This document shows positions 24,168-32,780 of a stretch of DNA of 32,926 nucleotides, piece by piece. This stretch comes from Bordetella parapertussis (GTDB taxonomy: Bacteria; Pseudomonadota; Gammaproteobacteria; Burkholderiales; SG8-41). Position 1 is the first letter of the stretch. Each line of letters opens with the position of its first letter. The translations under genes and the position numbers were made by a program. Under the pieces are notes generated by a model that did not search any database, was not told the DNA's origin, and saw only the letters and a list, made by a program, of their open reading frames with translations. The DNA is taken from the NCBI GenBank assembly GCA_945901405.1, contig CAMDLH010000057.1:1-32926 (forward strand), read 5' to 3'.

Positions 24168-25376
24168 TCAAAGCGTCGGGCTCTTGAACTCCCCGCCCAC
24201 CATAACCAGCGCCCACGGCCCCAATTGCGCGTCGGTGCTGAAACTAAAGTGCCCCGCGGCCGCGTGCTGATCGCGGTAGATGCGCTGCAACGGGCTGCTG
24301 TCGTAAATCCCCCCCGCGCCGCACATTTCGTAGAGTGAATCCACGGCCTCGGTGAGCAGCTTCATCGCCGCCGCGCTGTTGCGCTTGTATTTCAACTTCG
24401 CTTCGATATCGAGCTTGCCGCCCGCGCGATAGATGTTGTGCGCCTCGATGCAGTCGTTGCGGATCCACGTGCGCACGGCGTCGATTTTGGCGCCGGCCAT
24501 GCCGATGCGCAGTTGCACCGACTGAAAATCGCGCATCTTGGCGCCAGTGTAGTTGGTGCTGCGCTGCTTCACCATCTCCGTCGTGAGTTCGAGCATTGCC
24601 GTGGCGTTGCCGCACATCGAGCCGGTGATGCAATGCCCGCCCAGAGAGGCGGTGGGCACCTTGAACATCGAATTCGTGTTCACCCTGAGACCCAGATACT
24701 CGTGCGCCGGATTCGCCACCTGCATCGAGCACACGCGATGTTGCGGCACAAACGCGTTTTTGCAAGTGACGGTGCGGCTGCCGGTACCGCGCATGCCCAG
24801 CGTTTGCCAATCATCGATGACCTGAAAATCCGCGTGCGGCACCTGGCACATCACCCAGTCGATGGGCTTGCCCTCGGCGTCCTTGACGATGCACGCGAGC
24901 TGCTCCCACTCCGAGTGATCGACGCCCGAAGAAAAACCCCACTTGCCCGACAGCTCAAGGCCGCCATCGACTTTATGCGCCGTGCCCTGCATGAACGCGA
25001 TGCCGGAGGCGATCAACACATCCGGATCGGCGCCCCAGATTTCTTCCTGCACCTCGCGCGGCCACTGCGCCAGCCCGCGATGATGCGAACCGAGATTGGC
25101 CACCACCCACGAGGTCGAAGCGTCGCCGCGCCCGAGTATTTCAGGGATGTCGAAGTACGCAACAAAATCAAGCTCCATGCCGCCCCAGCTTTTGGGCTGC
25201 AAATAACGGAACAAGCCGGTCTCGTGCAACGCGCCGACGACTTCGGGCGCGAGCTTGGTCGCCTTTTCGTTGTCCGGCGCGTGCTTGCGCAAAAACGGAA
25301 TCAACGCGCGCGCGCGTTCGAGGGCTTCGTCGTAACCGACGCTGGAAAAATCAAGTTTTCTGTCAGGAGCGTTCAT
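24168..25376 (-). CDS. Group D flavin-dependent monooxygenase (acyl-CoA dehydrogenase fold)
   Basis: A 402-residue flavoprotein with an acyl-CoA dehydrogenase fold but the features of the HsaA/HpaB/DszC group of two-component hydroxylases: N-terminal helical domain with RYLQPKSWGGMELDF, a middle beta domain with LSGKWGFSSGVDHSEW and DWQTLGMRGTGSRTV, and a C-terminal domain (Acyl-CoA_dh_2 type) with AAMKLLTEAVDSLYEMCGAGGIYDSSPLQRIYRDQHAA, quoted for its AGGIY and QRIYRD marks. Such enzymes use reduced flavin from a separate reductase to oxygenate aromatic or cyclic substrates; no reductase gene is adjacent. The ATG at 25374-25376 is a clean start. Substrate unknown. Confidence 0.87.
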   Translation of the reverse strand: MNAPDRKLDFSSVGYDEALERARALIPFLRKHAPDNEKATKLAPEVVGALHETGLFRYLQPKSWGGMELDFVAYFDIPEILGRGDASTSWVVANLGSHHRGLAQWPREVQEEIWGADPDVLIASGIAFMQGTAHKVDGGLELSGKWGFSSGVDHSEWEQLACIVKDAEGKPIDWVMCQVPHADFQVIDDWQTLGMRGTGSRTVTCKNAFVPQHRVCSMQVANPAHEYLGLRVNTNSMFKVPTASLGGHCITGSMCGNATAMLELTTEMVKQRSTNYTGAKMRDFQSVQLRIGMAGAKIDAVRTWIRNDCIEAHNIYRAGGKLDIEAKLKYKRNSAAAMKLLTEAVDSLYEMCGAGGIYDSSPLQRIYRDQHAAAGHFSFSTDAQLGPWALVMVGGEFKSPTL

Positions 25377-25455
25377 ATATGGTCGATGATATCCGGCGCG
25401 GCGCGCGCGCTCAACGGTTTGCGCTCATATGGTGGGCGAAGAGAGTCAAACTGTA

Positions 25456-25545
25456 CACCGCAGAGGCGCGGAGGTTACGCAGAGGAAAACAGGATTGAAA
25501 GATTTTCTCTGCGGGGGTTCTCCGCGCCTCCGCGCCTCTGCGGTG
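25456..25545. repeat. Palindromic repeat, copy 1 of the CACCGCAGAG family
   Basis: Perfect 19-bp inverted arms, CACCGCAGAGGCGCGGAGG at 25456-25474 and its complement at 25527-25545, enclose a second near-perfect pair (CGCAGAGGAAAA at 25479-25490 with TTTTCTCTGCG at 25503-25513) and the block GCGGGGGTTCTC. It lies 11 bases beyond the stop of the Bug gene, within the 186-base gap that follows. The rest of this gap shows only short AT/GC mixed sequence before the monooxygenase start. Confidence 0.88.
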
Positions 25546-25562
25546 AAGATTTGTCCCTGGAA

Positions 25563-26540
25563 TCACTCCGGTTTGATCCCCGCATCCTTGGCAACCTTTG
25601 CCCACTTCTCGCGCTCGTTGCGGATTTGCGCGGCGAATTCTTCGGGTGAGTTGCCGATGATGTCGGTGCCCAGATCGAAAAAGCGCTTTTGCAATTCCGG
25701 CGTTTTCAGCGCCTTGACGATTTCGCCATGCAGGCGCGTGACAATCTCGCGCGGCGTGCCGGCGGGCGCGAGCACGCCGTACCACGAGCCCGCCTCGAAG
25801 TCCTTCAGCCCCTGTTCGGCGAGTGTGGGCACGTCTGGAATCTGCTGCAGGCGTTTCGGCGCGGCCAGCCCCAGCGCGCGCACGCGTTTGGATTGGATGT
25901 AGGGCGTCAGCGTGAGTATGGTGTCGAAGGTGGCCGCGATATTGCCCGCCACCAGATCAGCCACGCCCGGCGCGCTGCCTTTGTACGGCACGTGCACGAG
26001 TTTGGTCTTGGTCATGTTCTGAAACAATTCACCGGCGAAATGCGTGGAGCTGCCGATGCCGAACGACGCCATCGCCAATTGTCCGGGGCGCGCCTTCGCC
26101 AGCGCGATCATCTCCTTCACCGTGTGTGCCGGCACCGACGGATGCACCGCCAGCAAAAACGCCGCGTCGGCGACATTGCTGATGGTTTCAAAGTCCTTGA
26201 TGCTGTAAGGCAGCTTGGCATACACCAGCGGATTGGTGATAAAGGTGCCGGTGGTGCCGATCAGCAGCGTGTAGCCGTCGGGCGGCGACTTCGCCGCGAC
26301 TTCGGTGGCGATGATGTTCGCGGCGCCCGGACGATTATCGATGACGAAATTCTGCCCGAAACTTTTCGATAGCGGCTGCGCGATCACGCGCCCGATTATA
26401 TCGGAACCCGCGCCCGGCGAGCCGGGCAACACAATGCGCACCGCGCGGTTGGGCCAGGGTTTTGCGCCCTGTGCGTAAACCTGCGCGCACATTCCCGCAA
26501 GCGCGGCGGCAACCGCGACATGAATGGATTTGAATCTCAC
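25563..26540 (-). CDS. Bug/TctC-family periplasmic solute-binding protein
   Basis: Tripartite tricarboxylate transporter substrate-binding protein of the Bug family, greatly expanded in Burkholderiales. 325 residues: signal peptide to about residue 23 (AGMCAQVYAQ), then PWPNRAVRIVLPGSPGAGSDIIGRVIAQPL, DNRPGAANIIATEVAAKSPPDGYTLL, a TKLVHVPYKGSAPGVADLVAG segment and VPTLAEQG, which are diagnostic. The start is a GTG at 26538-26540 with GGGGAGAG seven bases upstream. No TctA or TctB membrane component is near, which is usual for orphan Bug genes. The gene is bracketed on both sides by copies of one palindromic repeat family. Ligand unknown, probably a carboxylate. Confidence 0.93.
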   Translation of the reverse strand: MRFKSIHVAVAAALAGMCAQVYAQGAKPWPNRAVRIVLPGSPGAGSDIIGRVIAQPLSKSFGQNFVIDNRPGAANIIATEVAAKSPPDGYTLLIGTTGTFITNPLVYAKLPYSIKDFETISNVADAAFLLAVHPSVPAHTVKEMIALAKARPGQLAMASFGIGSSTHFAGELFQNMTKTKLVHVPYKGSAPGVADLVAGNIAATFDTILTLTPYIQSKRVRALGLAAPKRLQQIPDVPTLAEQGLKDFEAGSWYGVLAPAGTPREIVTRLHGEIVKALKTPELQKRFFDLGTDIIGNSPEEFAAQIRNEREKWAKVAKDAGIKPE

Positions 26541-26622
26541 GGAACACTCTCCCCGCTGTCTGGAACCGGCGCTATGGTAGGGGTAGCCTCGTGGTAATGC
26601 AAGGCTTCGAAACCCCGCAAAT

Positions 26623-26710
26623 CTTCACCGCAAAGACGCAAAAGCGCAAAGGAAACGCAAAGAAGAACAAGAACTTCTTTGCGGGGGTTCTCTGCGTCTT
26701 TGCGGTGAAG
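26623..26710. repeat. Palindromic repeat, copy 2 of the CACCGCAGAG family
   Basis: CTTCACCGCAAAGACGCA (26623-26640) and its perfect complement at 26693-26710 enclose CGCAAAGAAG (26656-26665) and CTTCTTTGCG (26674-26683). The nested design and the inner block GCGGGGGTTCTCTGCG match the copy at 25456-25545, with G in that copy often replaced by A here. It occupies most of the 189 bases between phaC and the Bug gene. Confidence 0.88.
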
Positions 26711-26729
26711 CTTTTGACTTTAGCCCGCG

Positions 26730-28532
26730 CTACACAGCGGCGGCATGCGCCTTGTCGAGGCGCATGCTCACATACGAGCCCGGCGCGTCTTCGATCACTT
26801 TGAGTTTGCCGCTGCCCGGCACGCGCGGCGCAACCTTGCCGCCGCCGTCCGCCGCCGCCCACTGGTTCCAGTGCGTCCACCAAGACCCTGCGTGCTGTGT
26901 CGCACCCGTGAGCCATACATCGGGGTCGTCAGTCAACTTGTCATTCGTCCAGTAGCCGTATTTGTTCGCGGCAGGCGGATTGACGATGCCGGCGATATGC
27001 CCCGACCCGCCGAGCACAAAACGCACGTCGCCCTTGAACAGTCGCGCCCCGGCGAACACGGATTTCCACGGCGCGATGTGATCCTCGATGGTCGAGACGA
27101 AGTAGAGCGGCGTCTTCACTTTTGACAGATCGATCGGCGTGTCATTCAGCGTGATGCCGCCAGGTTCGCGCAGCAGATTCTTCATGTACATATTGCGCAG
27201 ATAAAAACTGTGCATCGCCGCTGGCATGCGCGTGGAGTCGGAGTTCCAGTAGAGCAGATCAAAGGCCATCGGCTCGCGGCCCATCAGGTAGTTGTTCACC
27301 ACGAACGACCAGATCAAGTCGTTCGCGCGCAGCATGTTAAACGTGGTTGCCATCTCGGAGCCTTCAAGATAACCGCGTTTATCCATGCGCTTTTCGAGTG
27401 CGGCGACTTGTTGCTCGTCGATGAACACTTCGAGTTCACCGGGCCGTGCGAAGTCGGTCAGCGTTGCGAGGAATGTAGCGCTCGCCACGCGTTTGTCACT
27501 CTTTGCCGCCATGTAGCCGAGCGTGGCCGCCACCAGCGTGCCGCCGAGGCAAAAGCCGATCAGGTTCAATTCACGCTCGCCGGTGGCCTTTAGTGCGGCA
27601 TCGATCGCCGCCAGCGTGCCTTCGTTCAGATAGTCTTCAAATGTTCTCGCGGCGTGGCTCGCATCAGGGTTGATCCAGGACACGATGAACACCGTGTGCC
27701 CTTCGCCCACCGCCCAGCGCACGAATGAATTGTTCTCGCGCATGTCGAGCACGTAGTACTTGTTGATCCACGGCGGCACGATCACCACGGGCCGCTTGTT
27801 AACCCGCGGCGTCGCGGGCGCGTACTGAATCAACTGCATCAGTTCGTTCTGAAACACTACCTTGCCCGGCGTCACCGCGATATTCACGCCGAGCTTGAAG
27901 GCGCGGTCGTCGGTCATCTTCACGCGCAGTTCGCCATTGCCGCGCGTCAGATCGTCGAGCAGATTGTTCAGCCCGCGCAGCAGATTTTGCCCGCCGCTAT
28001 TCACCGTCTCGCGAATTACCTCGGGGTTGGTCAGCGCAAAATTCGACGGCGACAACGCGTCGATGTACTGGCGCGTATAGAAATCGACTTTCTTCGCCGT
28101 GGTTTCATCCACGCCTTCAACACGGCACATCGCCTGATGTAAGTGGCGCGAGGCGATCAGATACGATTGCTTGATGTAGTCGTAGAGAAACTGGTTTTGC
28201 CAGTCTTCGTGGCGAAAGCGCCTGTCGCCCCTTTGCGGCTCGGCCACGGCCGCGGACGTTTGGCCCGCCATGCGCAGCCAGGCGTTTTGCCATAGCGCCG
28301 CGTAGTCCTGCCACAGCTTCATCTGCGTCTGCGCCAGCGCCATCGGGTCACTCAGCATCTTGACCCAGGTGTCGAAAAACGACTTGGCGATACCGAGTTC
28401 GTCTTCGAGCGCCTTTTGCGGGTCTTGCATGCCTTTCGCCAGCATGTTGGCGATCAGCGCACCGCTTTTTTGCGCGATGCCAGCGTAGAGCTGCGCGATT
28501 TGCGCCGAGTCCATCGTGGAAGCTTCAGCCAT
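26730..28532 (-). CDS. phaC: Class I poly(3-hydroxyalkanoate) synthase
   Basis: Polymerises hydroxyacyl-CoA into PHA storage granules. 600 residues from the ATG at 28532 (a TTG two codons earlier is also in frame). The N-terminal helical region precedes an alpha/beta hydrolase domain with the lipase-like box GFCLGGT: nucleophile Cys328, with Asp484 (STIEDHIAPW) and His512 (GGSGHIAGIVNPP) completing the triad. VVIVPPWINKYYVLD and WTNDKL...HAGSWWTHWNQWA are typical class I segments. Length is typical of class I enzymes. The start lies two bases after the stop of the metallo-hydrolase gene, so the two are coupled. phaA, phaB and phasin genes are not adjacent. Confidence 0.96.
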   Translation of the reverse strand: MAEASTMDSAQIAQLYAGIAQKSGALIANMLAKGMQDPQKALEDELGIAKSFFDTWVKMLSDPMALAQTQMKLWQDYAALWQNAWLRMAGQTSAAVAEPQRGDRRFRHEDWQNQFLYDYIKQSYLIASRHLHQAMCRVEGVDETTAKKVDFYTRQYIDALSPSNFALTNPEVIRETVNSGGQNLLRGLNNLLDDLTRGNGELRVKMTDDRAFKLGVNIAVTPGKVVFQNELMQLIQYAPATPRVNKRPVVIVPPWINKYYVLDMRENNSFVRWAVGEGHTVFIVSWINPDASHAARTFEDYLNEGTLAAIDAALKATGERELNLIGFCLGGTLVAATLGYMAAKSDKRVASATFLATLTDFARPGELEVFIDEQQVAALEKRMDKRGYLEGSEMATTFNMLRANDLIWSFVVNNYLMGREPMAFDLLYWNSDSTRMPAAMHSFYLRNMYMKNLLREPGGITLNDTPIDLSKVKTPLYFVSTIEDHIAPWKSVFAGARLFKGDVRFVLGGSGHIAGIVNPPAANKYGYWTNDKLTDDPDVWLTGATQHAGSWWTHWNQWAAADGGGKVAPRVPGSGKLKVIEDAPGSYVSMRLDKAHAAAV

Positions 28533-28534
28533 TT

Positions 28535-29611
28535 TCAAAGCCCGCCCGCGAGTACAAAACGATAAACGCCGCCGTCGTCGATGCGGTTGAGCGCACCCTT
28601 GTGCATCAGGTTATTCAGATGCGCAACCGCTTCGCCCATCGCGAACAGCAAATGATGATCGTCAAATTTGCGTTGAAACAGCGCCGGCAGCACGTCCACC
28701 GCCGTGCACGGCTCGGCGCAGATCGCCATCAGCGCATCAAAACGCACCTGGTGATGGTCACGCAGCGCATCCACCCGCACACGTGCGCCGTGAAACGGCA
28801 GGCCATGCGAGGGCAGCACCAATGTGCCTGCATCAAGCGCGTAAAAATCGGAGAGAGAAGTCAGAAACTCGCCCACCGGATCGGCCTCCGGCTCTACCGG
28901 CCACACGCTGACATTGGTGGAGATGCGCGGTAGCAACATGTCGCCGGAGATCAGCACGCCGAGCGCTTCGCAATACAGCGCCGCGTGCTCGGGCGCGTGG
29001 CCGTGGCCGATGATCACGCGCCAGGCGTGTTTGCCGATGCGCAGCGTCTGCCCGCCCTTAATGCGGATGAACGCGCCGGGCAGCGCGGGCACGCCGCGCT
29101 CATAAATGCGGTCGCGCTGCTCGATCATTTTCATGCGCTCGTCGTCTAGGCCGTGTTTCGCCATCAACGCACGCAATGGCTCCGGGCCGGTGCCGGCGAC
29201 GTGATTGCGCACGGCATGGGCCTGCAAAAATTCGGATTTGGTGATCTCGGGTGTGATACCGAATTTCTCGCACAGCCATGTACACAGCCCGATATGGTCG
29301 GGATGAAAATGCGTGACGATGAGACGCGTGACCGGTTTGCCCTTGAGGCAGTTTGCAAAAATTTGCTCCCAGTAACCGCGCGCCTCGTCTGTTGAAAACC
29401 CGCAATCGACGATGGTCCAGCCCTCATCGTGTTCAGCGCCCTCAAGCAGCCACAGGTTGATGTGGTTCAGCACAAACGGCAGCGGCATACGCAGCCAGTA
29501 AACACCGTGGGCCACCTTGGTAACCGTGCCGGGCGCGGGTGGTTCGGCGATGGGATAACTCAAGCCCGGCGGTTCGGCTTGAGGCATTTTCTGAGCGATT
29601 GCAGCTTTCAT
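28535..29611 (-). CDS. MBL-fold metallo-hydrolase
   Basis: A 358-residue metallo-beta-lactamase-fold hydrolase. The metal motif is THFHPDHIG (about 100-108), with further ligands in IGHGHAPEHA (His) and LISGDMLLPR (Asp), and VLPSHGLPFHG near the end of the core. After about residue 280 a helical winged-helix-like tail (HHLLFAMGEAVAHLNNLMHKGALNRIDDGGVYRF, quoted for its AVAHLNNL mark) resembles the LACTB2-type C-terminal domain. Relatives act as thioesterases, ribonucleases or glyoxalase-like enzymes; being directly upstream of phaC and coupled to it suggests, but does not prove, acyl-CoA or hydroxyacyl ester hydrolysis. The ATG at 29609-29611 is clear though without a ribosome binding site. 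Confidence 0.88.
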   Translation of the reverse strand: MKAAIAQKMPQAEPPGLSYPIAEPPAPGTVTKVAHGVYWLRMPLPFVLNHINLWLLEGAEHDEGWTIVDCGFSTDEARGYWEQIFANCLKGKPVTRLIVTHFHPDHIGLCTWLCEKFGITPEITKSEFLQAHAVRNHVAGTGPEPLRALMAKHGLDDERMKMIEQRDRIYERGVPALPGAFIRIKGGQTLRIGKHAWRVIIGHGHAPEHAALYCEALGVLISGDMLLPRISTNVSVWPVEPEADPVGEFLTSLSDFYALDAGTLVLPSHGLPFHGARVRVDALRDHHQVRFDALMAICAEPCTAVDVLPALFQRKFDDHHLLFAMGEAVAHLNNLMHKGALNRIDDGGVYRFVLAGGL

Positions 29612-29805
29612 AGTTATTACGCCATGCTTGGCGTAACATTCCTTATGTTGGTGTTTTCATGGGGTTTTTCGAGAATAGCGGCTTATATTGCAAAGCACAA
29701 TAGTAGCGCTTCCGTTATAGCGTGTGCGGGCGCTAACTATTAAGTTACGGCTCTGCCGCAAAGAAGGTAATAATGTAGTAAGTATTTGTTTTTATTACAT
29801 ATTTT
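29612..29805. promoter_or_regulatory. AT-rich divergent promoter region with inverted repeat
   Basis: The 194 bases between the divergent metallo-hydrolase and isovaleryl-CoA dehydrogenase genes are AT-rich compared with their surroundings. TTACGCC (29617-29623) and GGCGTAA (29630-29636) form a perfect 7-bp inverted repeat close to the metallo-hydrolase start, a possible operator. No single promoter stands out for either direction, and no ribosome binding site precedes the GTG at 29806. Confidence 0.4.
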
Positions 29806-30960
29806 GTGAATACACTATTTCCATTAAGCGATGAGCTGACGCTGTTGCGCGACACCGTGCAAAGCTTCGCGCGCGAGCACATCGCCCCGCGCGCCGCAAC
29901 AATCGACCGCAGCAACGACTTCCCGCGCAATCTGTGGCCGCAGCTTGGCGAGCTTGGTTTGCTCGGCATCACGGTGGAAGAAGAATTCGGCGGCGCGGGC
30001 ATGGGCTACCTTGCGCACGTCATCGCGATGGAAGAAATCAGCCGCGCCTCCGCCGCGGTGGGCTTGTCGTACGGCGCCCACTCGAACCTGTGCGTCAACC
30101 AGATTCGCCGCAACGGCAGCGGCACGCAAAAGCGCCGCTACCTGCCCAAGCTGATTTCCGGCGAACACGTCGGCGCGCTGGCAATGAGCGAAGCGGGCGC
30201 GGGTTCGGACGTGGTGAGCATGCGTTTGCGCGCGGACTTGCAAGGCGGCCGTTATGTATTGAACGGCACGAAAATGTGGATCACCAACGGCCCCGAAGCT
30301 GACACGCTGGTGGTGTATGCCAAGACCGATTCGGTCGCGGGCACGCGTGGTATTACCGCCTTCATTGTCGAAAAATCGTTCAAAGGTTTCAGCGCTTCAC
30401 CCAAGCTCGACAAGTTGGGCATGCGCGGCTCCAGCACCAGTGAACTGGTGTTTGTCGATTGCGAGGTGCCCGCTGAAAATGTATTGGGCGGCATCGGCAA
30501 GGGTGTGAATGTGCTGATGAGCGGCCTGGATTACGAGCGCGCGGTGCTCGCGGGCGGGCCGCTCGGCATCATGCAGGCGTGTTTGGATGTGGCGCTGCCG
30601 TATCTGCACGAGCGTAAACAATTCGGTCAGGCCATCGGCGAATTTCAGTTGATGCAGGGCAAGCTCGCCGACATGTACACCACCGCGAACGCCTGCCGCG
30701 CGTATGTGTACGCGGTGGCGCGCGCCTGCGACGCGGGCAACATCACGCGCCGCGATGCCGCCGGCGCGATACTGTATTCCGCCGAACGCGCCACCGAACT
30801 CGCGCTGCAAACCATACAATGCCTGGGCGGCATGGGCTATATGAACGACAGCCCGGCGGGCCGTTTGCTGCGCGACGCCAAGCTCTACGAAATCGGCGCC
30901 GGCACCTCTGAAATCCGCCGCTGGCTGATAGGCCGAGAACTGTTCGAGGAAACCTCATGA
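29806..30960 (+). CDS. Isovaleryl-CoA dehydrogenase
   Basis: Acyl-CoA dehydrogenase of the isovaleryl-CoA subgroup, which oxidises isovaleryl-CoA to 3-methylcrotonyl-CoA in leucine breakdown and passes electrons to ETF. 384 residues. The IVD hallmark [19 protein letters not shown] is at about 86-104; [11 protein letters not shown] and MWITNGP are the flavin-binding signatures; the catalytic Glu is Glu244 in [14 protein letters not shown], the position used by isovaleryl-CoA dehydrogenases. The C-terminal CLGGMGYM and [10 protein letters not shown] are standard. The start is a GTG at 29806. The usual partners (methylcrotonyl-CoA carboxylase, liuBCD) are absent; instead its stop overlaps the next gene (ATGA). 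Confidence 0.9.
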   Translation: MNTLFPLSDELTLLRDTVQSFAREHIAPRAATIDRSNDFPRNLWPQLGELGLLGITVEEEFGGAGMGYLAHVIAMEEISRASAAVGLSYGAHSNLCVNQIRRNGSGTQKRRYLPKLISGEHVGALAMSEAGAGSDVVSMRLRADLQGGRYVLNGTKMWITNGPEADTLVVYAKTDSVAGTRGITAFIVEKSFKGFSASPKLDKLGMRGSSTSELVFVDCEVPAENVLGGIGKGVNVLMSGLDYERAVLAGGPLGIMQACLDVALPYLHERKQFGQAIGEFQLMQGKLADMYTTANACRAYVYAVARACDAGNITRRDAAGAILYSAERATELALQTIQCLGGMGYMNDSPAGRLLRDAKLYEIGAGTSEIRRWLIGRELFEETS

Positions 30961-32057
30961 GCGCAAAACTACATACGCCACTTTGCGACGTGCTCGGCAC
31001 GCGCCTGCCGATTATTCAGGCGCCGATGGCGGGCGGCGTCACCACGCCCGCGCTGGTGGCGGCGGCGAGCAACGCCGGCGTGCTCGGCTCGTTTGGTTTT
31101 GCCTACACGCAGCCGGAGGCGATGATGCGCGAGGTCGAGACCGCGCGCGCGCTGCTCACGGCTGGTGCGCCAATCAATATCAATTTTTTCGTCAACGCAC
31201 AGCCCGCGCCCATCGCCGCGGAATCGCAAGGCGCGGCAATCGACGCCATTGCGGGTTATTACAAAGCGCTGGGTTTGCCCGCGCCCGCGCCTGTGCGCCC
31301 GCCTTACGCGCCTGATCTGAATGCGCAACTGGCAATGGCCGAAGACATCAAACCGCGCGTGTTGACGTTTCACCTCGCCGATTTGCCGGCGGATCGTTTG
31401 CAACGCCTGCGCGCGCTTGGCATCAAGACCGGCGGCAGCGCCACCAATGTGGCCGAGGCCAAACATCTCGAAGCGCTGGGCGTGGATTTCATCGTGGCGC
31501 AAGGCGCCGAGGCCGGCGGGCATCGCGGTACGTTTCAACGTAATCCGTATGAGTCGATGACCGGCACGTTTGCGCTCACACGGCTGATCGTGCGCGCGGT
31601 GAAAATTCCGGTGGTCGCCGCCGGTGGCATCATGGATGGCGCAGGCATCGCCGCGGTGCTCGCACTGGGTGCACAAGGCGCGCAACTCGGTACCGCATTC
31701 ATACCGTGCAGCGAGAGCGGCGCGCCGCGCGTGCACAAGGATCACATCCTCGCCGCGACCGACGACACCACCATGGTTACCGAAAAATTCACCGGCAAGC
31801 CCGCGCGCGGGCTGGCCAATCGTTACATCCGTGAAATGAACGCCAGCAACGCGCCGCAAATCGCGTTCCCCGCGCAAGGCGTGTTGTCAGGGCCGTTGCG
31901 CGCGGCATCGGGCAAGGCGGGTAATCCTGATTTCGTGGCGATGTGGGCGGGGCAAGCCGTGCCGCTGGCACGCGAGCTAACGGCGGCACAACTCATCGCC
32001 ACACTTGAAGCAGAAACCCTGGAAGCGCTCGACCGCCTTGCCGCCTTGCGCGGGTAA
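30957..32057 (+). CDS. Nitronate monooxygenase (2-nitropropane dioxygenase family)
   Basis: FMN-dependent TIM-barrel enzyme of the class I nitronate monooxygenase family, 366 residues, which oxidises nitronates such as propionate 3-nitronate. N-terminal [25 protein letters not shown], then INFFVNAQP, the family motif [10 protein letters not shown] with catalytic His189, [10 protein letters not shown] and [17 protein letters not shown] (FMN phosphate binding). Many family members are annotated this way without proof of substrate; enoyl-reductase relatives are an alternative. Translationally coupled to the preceding dehydrogenase by a 4-base overlap. Confidence 0.9.
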   Translation: MSAKLHTPLCDVLGTRLPIIQAPMAGGVTTPALVAAASNAGVLGSFGFAYTQPEAMMREVETARALLTAGAPININFFVNAQPAPIAAESQGAAIDAIAGYYKALGLPAPAPVRPPYAPDLNAQLAMAEDIKPRVLTFHLADLPADRLQRLRALGIKTGGSATNVAEAKHLEALGVDFIVAQGAEAGGHRGTFQRNPYESMTGTFALTRLIVRAVKIPVVAAGGIMDGAGIAAVLALGAQGAQLGTAFIPCSESGAPRVHKDHILAATDDTTMVTEKFTGKPARGLANRYIREMNASNAPQIAFPAQGVLSGPLRAASGKAGNPDFVAMWAGQAVPLARELTAAQLIATLEAETLEALDRLAALRG

Positions 32058-32072
32058 CGTTTGGAGACTCTG

Positions 32073-32675
32073 ATGGCCAATCCTATAGATTTTTATTTCG
32101 ATTTCTCGTCGCCGTACGGTTATTTCGCCGCCGCCAAGATCGACGCGCTTGCCGCCAAACACGGACGCACAGTCAACTGGCGGCCGATCCTGCTCGGCGC
32201 GGTATTCAAGATGAACGGCCAACAGCCGCTGCCCAACATTCCGTTAAAGGGCAGCTACGCCAAGCACGACATGCTGCGCTGCGCGCGTTGGTTCGAGTTG
32301 CCATTCAAGATTCCCACCAAGTTTCCGATCAACACCGTGGCGCCCTGCCGCGCGTTCTATTGGGTGCATGACAAGGATGCCGCGCTGGCGAAGCAGTTTG
32401 CGCTGGCGCTGTATCACGCCTACTTCGCCGAAGACCGCGACATCTCCAACCCCGAAGTCACCGCCAATGTCGCGACGAAACTCGGCATCGAAAAAGAATC
32501 CCTCGTCACCGCGCTCAACGACGCGGCGGTAAAGGAGCGCACCAAGAACGAAGTCGATGCCGCCATAGAACGCGGCGTGTTCGGCTCGCCGTACATCGTG
32601 ATCGATGGCGAGCCGTTCTGGGGCGCTGATCGGCTGGATCAAGCTGAGCGGTGGTTGGCGAAGGGAAAATGGTGA
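32073..32675 (+). CDS. 2-hydroxychromene-2-carboxylate isomerase-like protein
   Basis: DsbA-like/kappa-class glutathione transferase fold, 200 residues. The N-terminal IDFYFDFSSPYGYFAA has the active-site Ser (Ser13) before Pro; RPILLGAVFK, KGSYAKHDMLRCARWFELPFKIPTKFPINT and the C-terminal GVFGSPYIVIDGEPFWGADRLDQ (cis-Pro loop) are typical of HCCA isomerases, which use glutathione in naphthalene-type aromatic breakdown; most genomic members have unknown substrates. GGAG at 32063-32066 picks the ATG at 32073; the open frame itself extends to a TTG at 32061. It follows the nitronate monooxygenase after 15 bases and probably shares its transcript. Confidence 0.9.
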   Translation: MANPIDFYFDFSSPYGYFAAAKIDALAAKHGRTVNWRPILLGAVFKMNGQQPLPNIPLKGSYAKHDMLRCARWFELPFKIPTKFPINTVAPCRAFYWVHDKDAALAKQFALALYHAYFAEDRDISNPEVTANVATKLGIEKESLVTALNDAAVKERTKNEVDAAIERGVFGSPYIVIDGEPFWGADRLDQAERWLAKGKW

Positions 32676-32685
32676 AAATTCTTTG

Positions 32686-32714
32686 ACACAGATTTACGCA
32701 GATGAACGCGGATT
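32686..32714. repeat. Dispersed repeat of the ACACAGATTTACGCAGAT type
   Basis: ACACAGATTTACGCAGAT followed by GAACGCGGAT, with internal imperfect repetition of a CGCAGAT/CGCGGAT unit, is a widespread intergenic repeat in proteobacteria. It starts 11 bases after the stop of the isomerase gene. Confidence 0.65.
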
Positions 32715-32727
32715 TACCTACACTGTC

Positions 32728-32747
32728 GTTCCCGCGCAGGCGGGAAC
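32728..32747. repeat. Small palindrome GTTCCCGC-GCAG-GCGGGAAC
   Basis: Perfect 8-bp arms at 32728-32735 and 32740-32747 around GCAG. This hairpin, usually extended by CCCA as here, is a common dispersed repeat in proteobacteria. No T tract follows, so I call it a repeat and not a terminator. Confidence 0.75.
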
Positions 32748-32780
32748 CCATAGAGCAGTGCCATATGGCACAGTGTTATG

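Noticed and set aside
24085-26710. CRISPR array suggested by repeated palindromes.
   Set aside because: There are no regularly spaced direct repeats with unique spacers; the elements are single nested inverted repeats of different families.
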